Assembly (NCBI GenBank): GCA_946183765.1
Contig: CAMHDC010000094.1
Coordinates: 1 to 5,868, forward strand
DNA: 5,868 bases
Source of the DNA: an uncultured Clostridia bacterium
GTDB taxonomy: Bacteria > Bacillota > Clostridia > Christensenellales > CAG-138
Direction: 5' to 3'
Notes under the pieces: generated by a model
Seen by the model: only the letters and a program-made list of their open reading frames with translations
Databases searched by the model: none
What the model was told of the DNA's origin: nothing
Made by a program: the position numbers and the translations under genes
Shown: one piece after another, positions 4,885 to 5,868 of the stretch
Layout: the number at the start of each line of letters is the position of its first letter
Numbering within the stretch: the first letter of the stretch is position 1

Positions 4885-5820
4885 ATGAAAGACTATCTGT
4901 CCGAGATCGATGCTCGCTTCCCCGTTCGCAACAGCGCCGCACAGAAAGCGGCGTTCCGGGAATACGCCCTGGCGGAGGCCCGAACCGGGGCCGTTCCCGC
5001 CCGGGAGGAGGAAAACGAGGGGCACACCAACCTGATCTTCGGCGATCCCGCCGCCGCCCGGGTCATCTTCACGGCCCACTACGACACGCCCCGACGGGGG
5101 CTGCTGCCCAATCTGATGCTGGTGACCAACCCTATTTTGGCCTGGACGTACCCCCTGGGAACCATCCTCCCGCTCCTGCTGGCGCCCGCCCTGGCCGCCG
5201 CCTGGGGCGTCCGGAAGCTGCTGGATCTGGACTGGGCCCTCATGAGTCACCGGCTGCTGCTGTTGGGCGTGTATACGACCGTGTATTACGGCCTGTTCTA
5301 TCTGATGTTCCGGGGACCCGCCAACCAGCGCAACCGGAACGACAACACCAGCGGCACGGCGGCGGTGCTGGGGCTGATGGAGACCCTGGGCGAAAAACCC
5401 GGCGTGGCCTATATCCTTTTCGACGACGAGGAGAAGGGCAAGAAGGGCAGCAAAGCCTTCGCCGCGGCTCATCCCGAGATCAAGGAGAACGCCCTCATCG
5501 TCAATCTGGACTGCGTGGGCAACGGGGACACCCATATCTTCTGCGGCACCGACGCAGCCCAGGAGGACCCGTTGTATGAAACGCTGCAGCAGGCCATGGC
5601 GGACAGCGGCCTTCCCCACCGCTTCTTCCCCGCCGGCAAGGCCAGGATGAACAGCGATCAAAAGAGCTTCACCAAGGGCGTGGGCGTGTGCGCCTGCCGC
5701 CGCAAGCCCGTTGTGGGCTACTTCACCGACCGCATCCACACCGCCCGGGACACCGTGGCCGACCCCGAAACCGTCGCCCGCCTCAGCGACGCCCTGGCCG
5801 CCTTCGCCCGGCGCATCTGA
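4885..5820 (+). CDS. M28-family zinc peptidase with an internal membrane hairpin
   Basis: This 311-residue protein retains the full set of M28 di-zinc aminopeptidase residues: H65 and D67 in AHYDTP (64-69), bridging D153 in RNDNTSG (151-157), catalytic and ligand glutamates E182-E183 in DEEKGKKGS (181-189), D209 in NLDCVG (207-212) and H285 in HTARD (285-289). Between the first two motifs are two hydrophobic segments (about 83-107 and 122-142) that look like transmembrane helices. An even number keeps all zinc ligands on one side of the membrane. There is no N-terminal signal peptide. The family hydrolyses peptides from the N-terminus or related amide substrates; the actual substrate is unknown. 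The start at 4885 is preferred over an in-frame ATG at 4855 because of its GGAGG site and the promoter position. It is monocistronic, followed by a terminator, and divergent from the S41 peptidase. Confidence 0.88.
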   Translation: MKDYLSEIDARFPVRNSAAQKAAFREYALAEARTGAVPAREEENEGHTNLIFGDPAAARVIFTAHYDTPRRGLLPNLMLVTNPILAWTYPLGTILPLLLAPALAAAWGVRKLLDLDWALMSHRLLLLGVYTTVYYGLFYLMFRGPANQRNRNDNTSGTAAVLGLMETLGEKPGVAYILFDDEEKGKKGSKAFAAAHPEIKENALIVNLDCVGNGDTHIFCGTDAAQEDPLYETLQQAMADSGLPHRFFPAGKARMNSDQKSFTKGVGVCACRRKPVVGYFTDRIHTARDTVADPETVARLSDALAAFARRI

Positions 5821-5839
5821 TACGTGAATGAGCTGAACG

Positions 5840-5868
5840 CCCCGGAGCCGCAAGGTCCCGGGGTTTTT
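5840..5868 (+). terminator. Intrinsic terminator of the M28 peptidase gene
   Basis: A 6-bp GC stem (CCCCGG 5840-5845 with CCGGGG 5858-5863) continues through an A-C mismatch into a 3-bp helix (5847-5849 with 5854-5856) closed by a GCAA tetraloop (5850-5853). At least five T follow (5864-5868), and the run is cut by the window edge. It begins about 20 nt after the stop codon. Confidence 0.9.

Noticed and set aside
4870..5853. Minus-strand 327-codon frame antisense to the M28 gene
   Set aside because: It has a G/Q/V/H-rich composition with no motifs and starts inside the terminator region. It is a shadow of the real gene.

Overview
This is a GC-rich bacterial chromosome segment with six intact protein genes: five on the minus strand (143-4749) and one on the plus strand (4885-5820). 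Strong GGAGG-type ribosome binding sites, sigma-A-like promoters, AT-rich intergenic gaps between GC-rich genes, and T-rich palindromic intergenic elements suggest a high-GC member of the Bacillota, probably a gut Clostridia lineage (Oscillospiraceae-like). That placement is inference; there is no rRNA or other phylogenetic marker in the window.

Layout, left to right. Positions 1-142 hold no gene but three tandem strong hairpins. Next, on the minus strand, is a translationally coupled pair. The upstream gene (2140 to 1031) encodes a Ttd14-like protein with an N-terminal P-loop NTPase and a C-terminal CYTH-like domain. The downstream gene (1021 to 143) encodes a ribokinase-family sugar kinase whose Shine-Dalgarno overlaps the upstream stop codon. 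The pair has its own extended -10 promoter near 2171-2179 and is bracketed by two inverted copies of a ~54-bp hairpin repeat (102-154 and 2209-2262). The next minus-strand gene is a PAP2-type membrane phosphatase (2936 to 2280) with its own promoter, and the right repeat copy is positioned to terminate it. Upstream of that lies a probable two-gene unit, an S41-family serine peptidase (4749 to 3463) followed 30 nt later by a GNAT acetyltransferase (3432 to 3007).

The 135-bp gap 4750-4884 carries two back-to-back promoters. One drives the S41 peptidase leftwards. The other drives an M28-family zinc peptidase rightwards, ending in a textbook terminator at the right window edge. The M28 protein has an apparent two-helix membrane hairpin inserted inside its catalytic domain.

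I see no phage, transposase, CRISPR, tRNA or rRNA. The genes look like ordinary accessory metabolism. The points most worth a second look are the NTPase-CYTH/ribokinase cassette between inverted hairpin repeats, the altered CYTH glutamates, the membrane insertion in the M28 peptidase, and the divergent two-peptidase promoter region.
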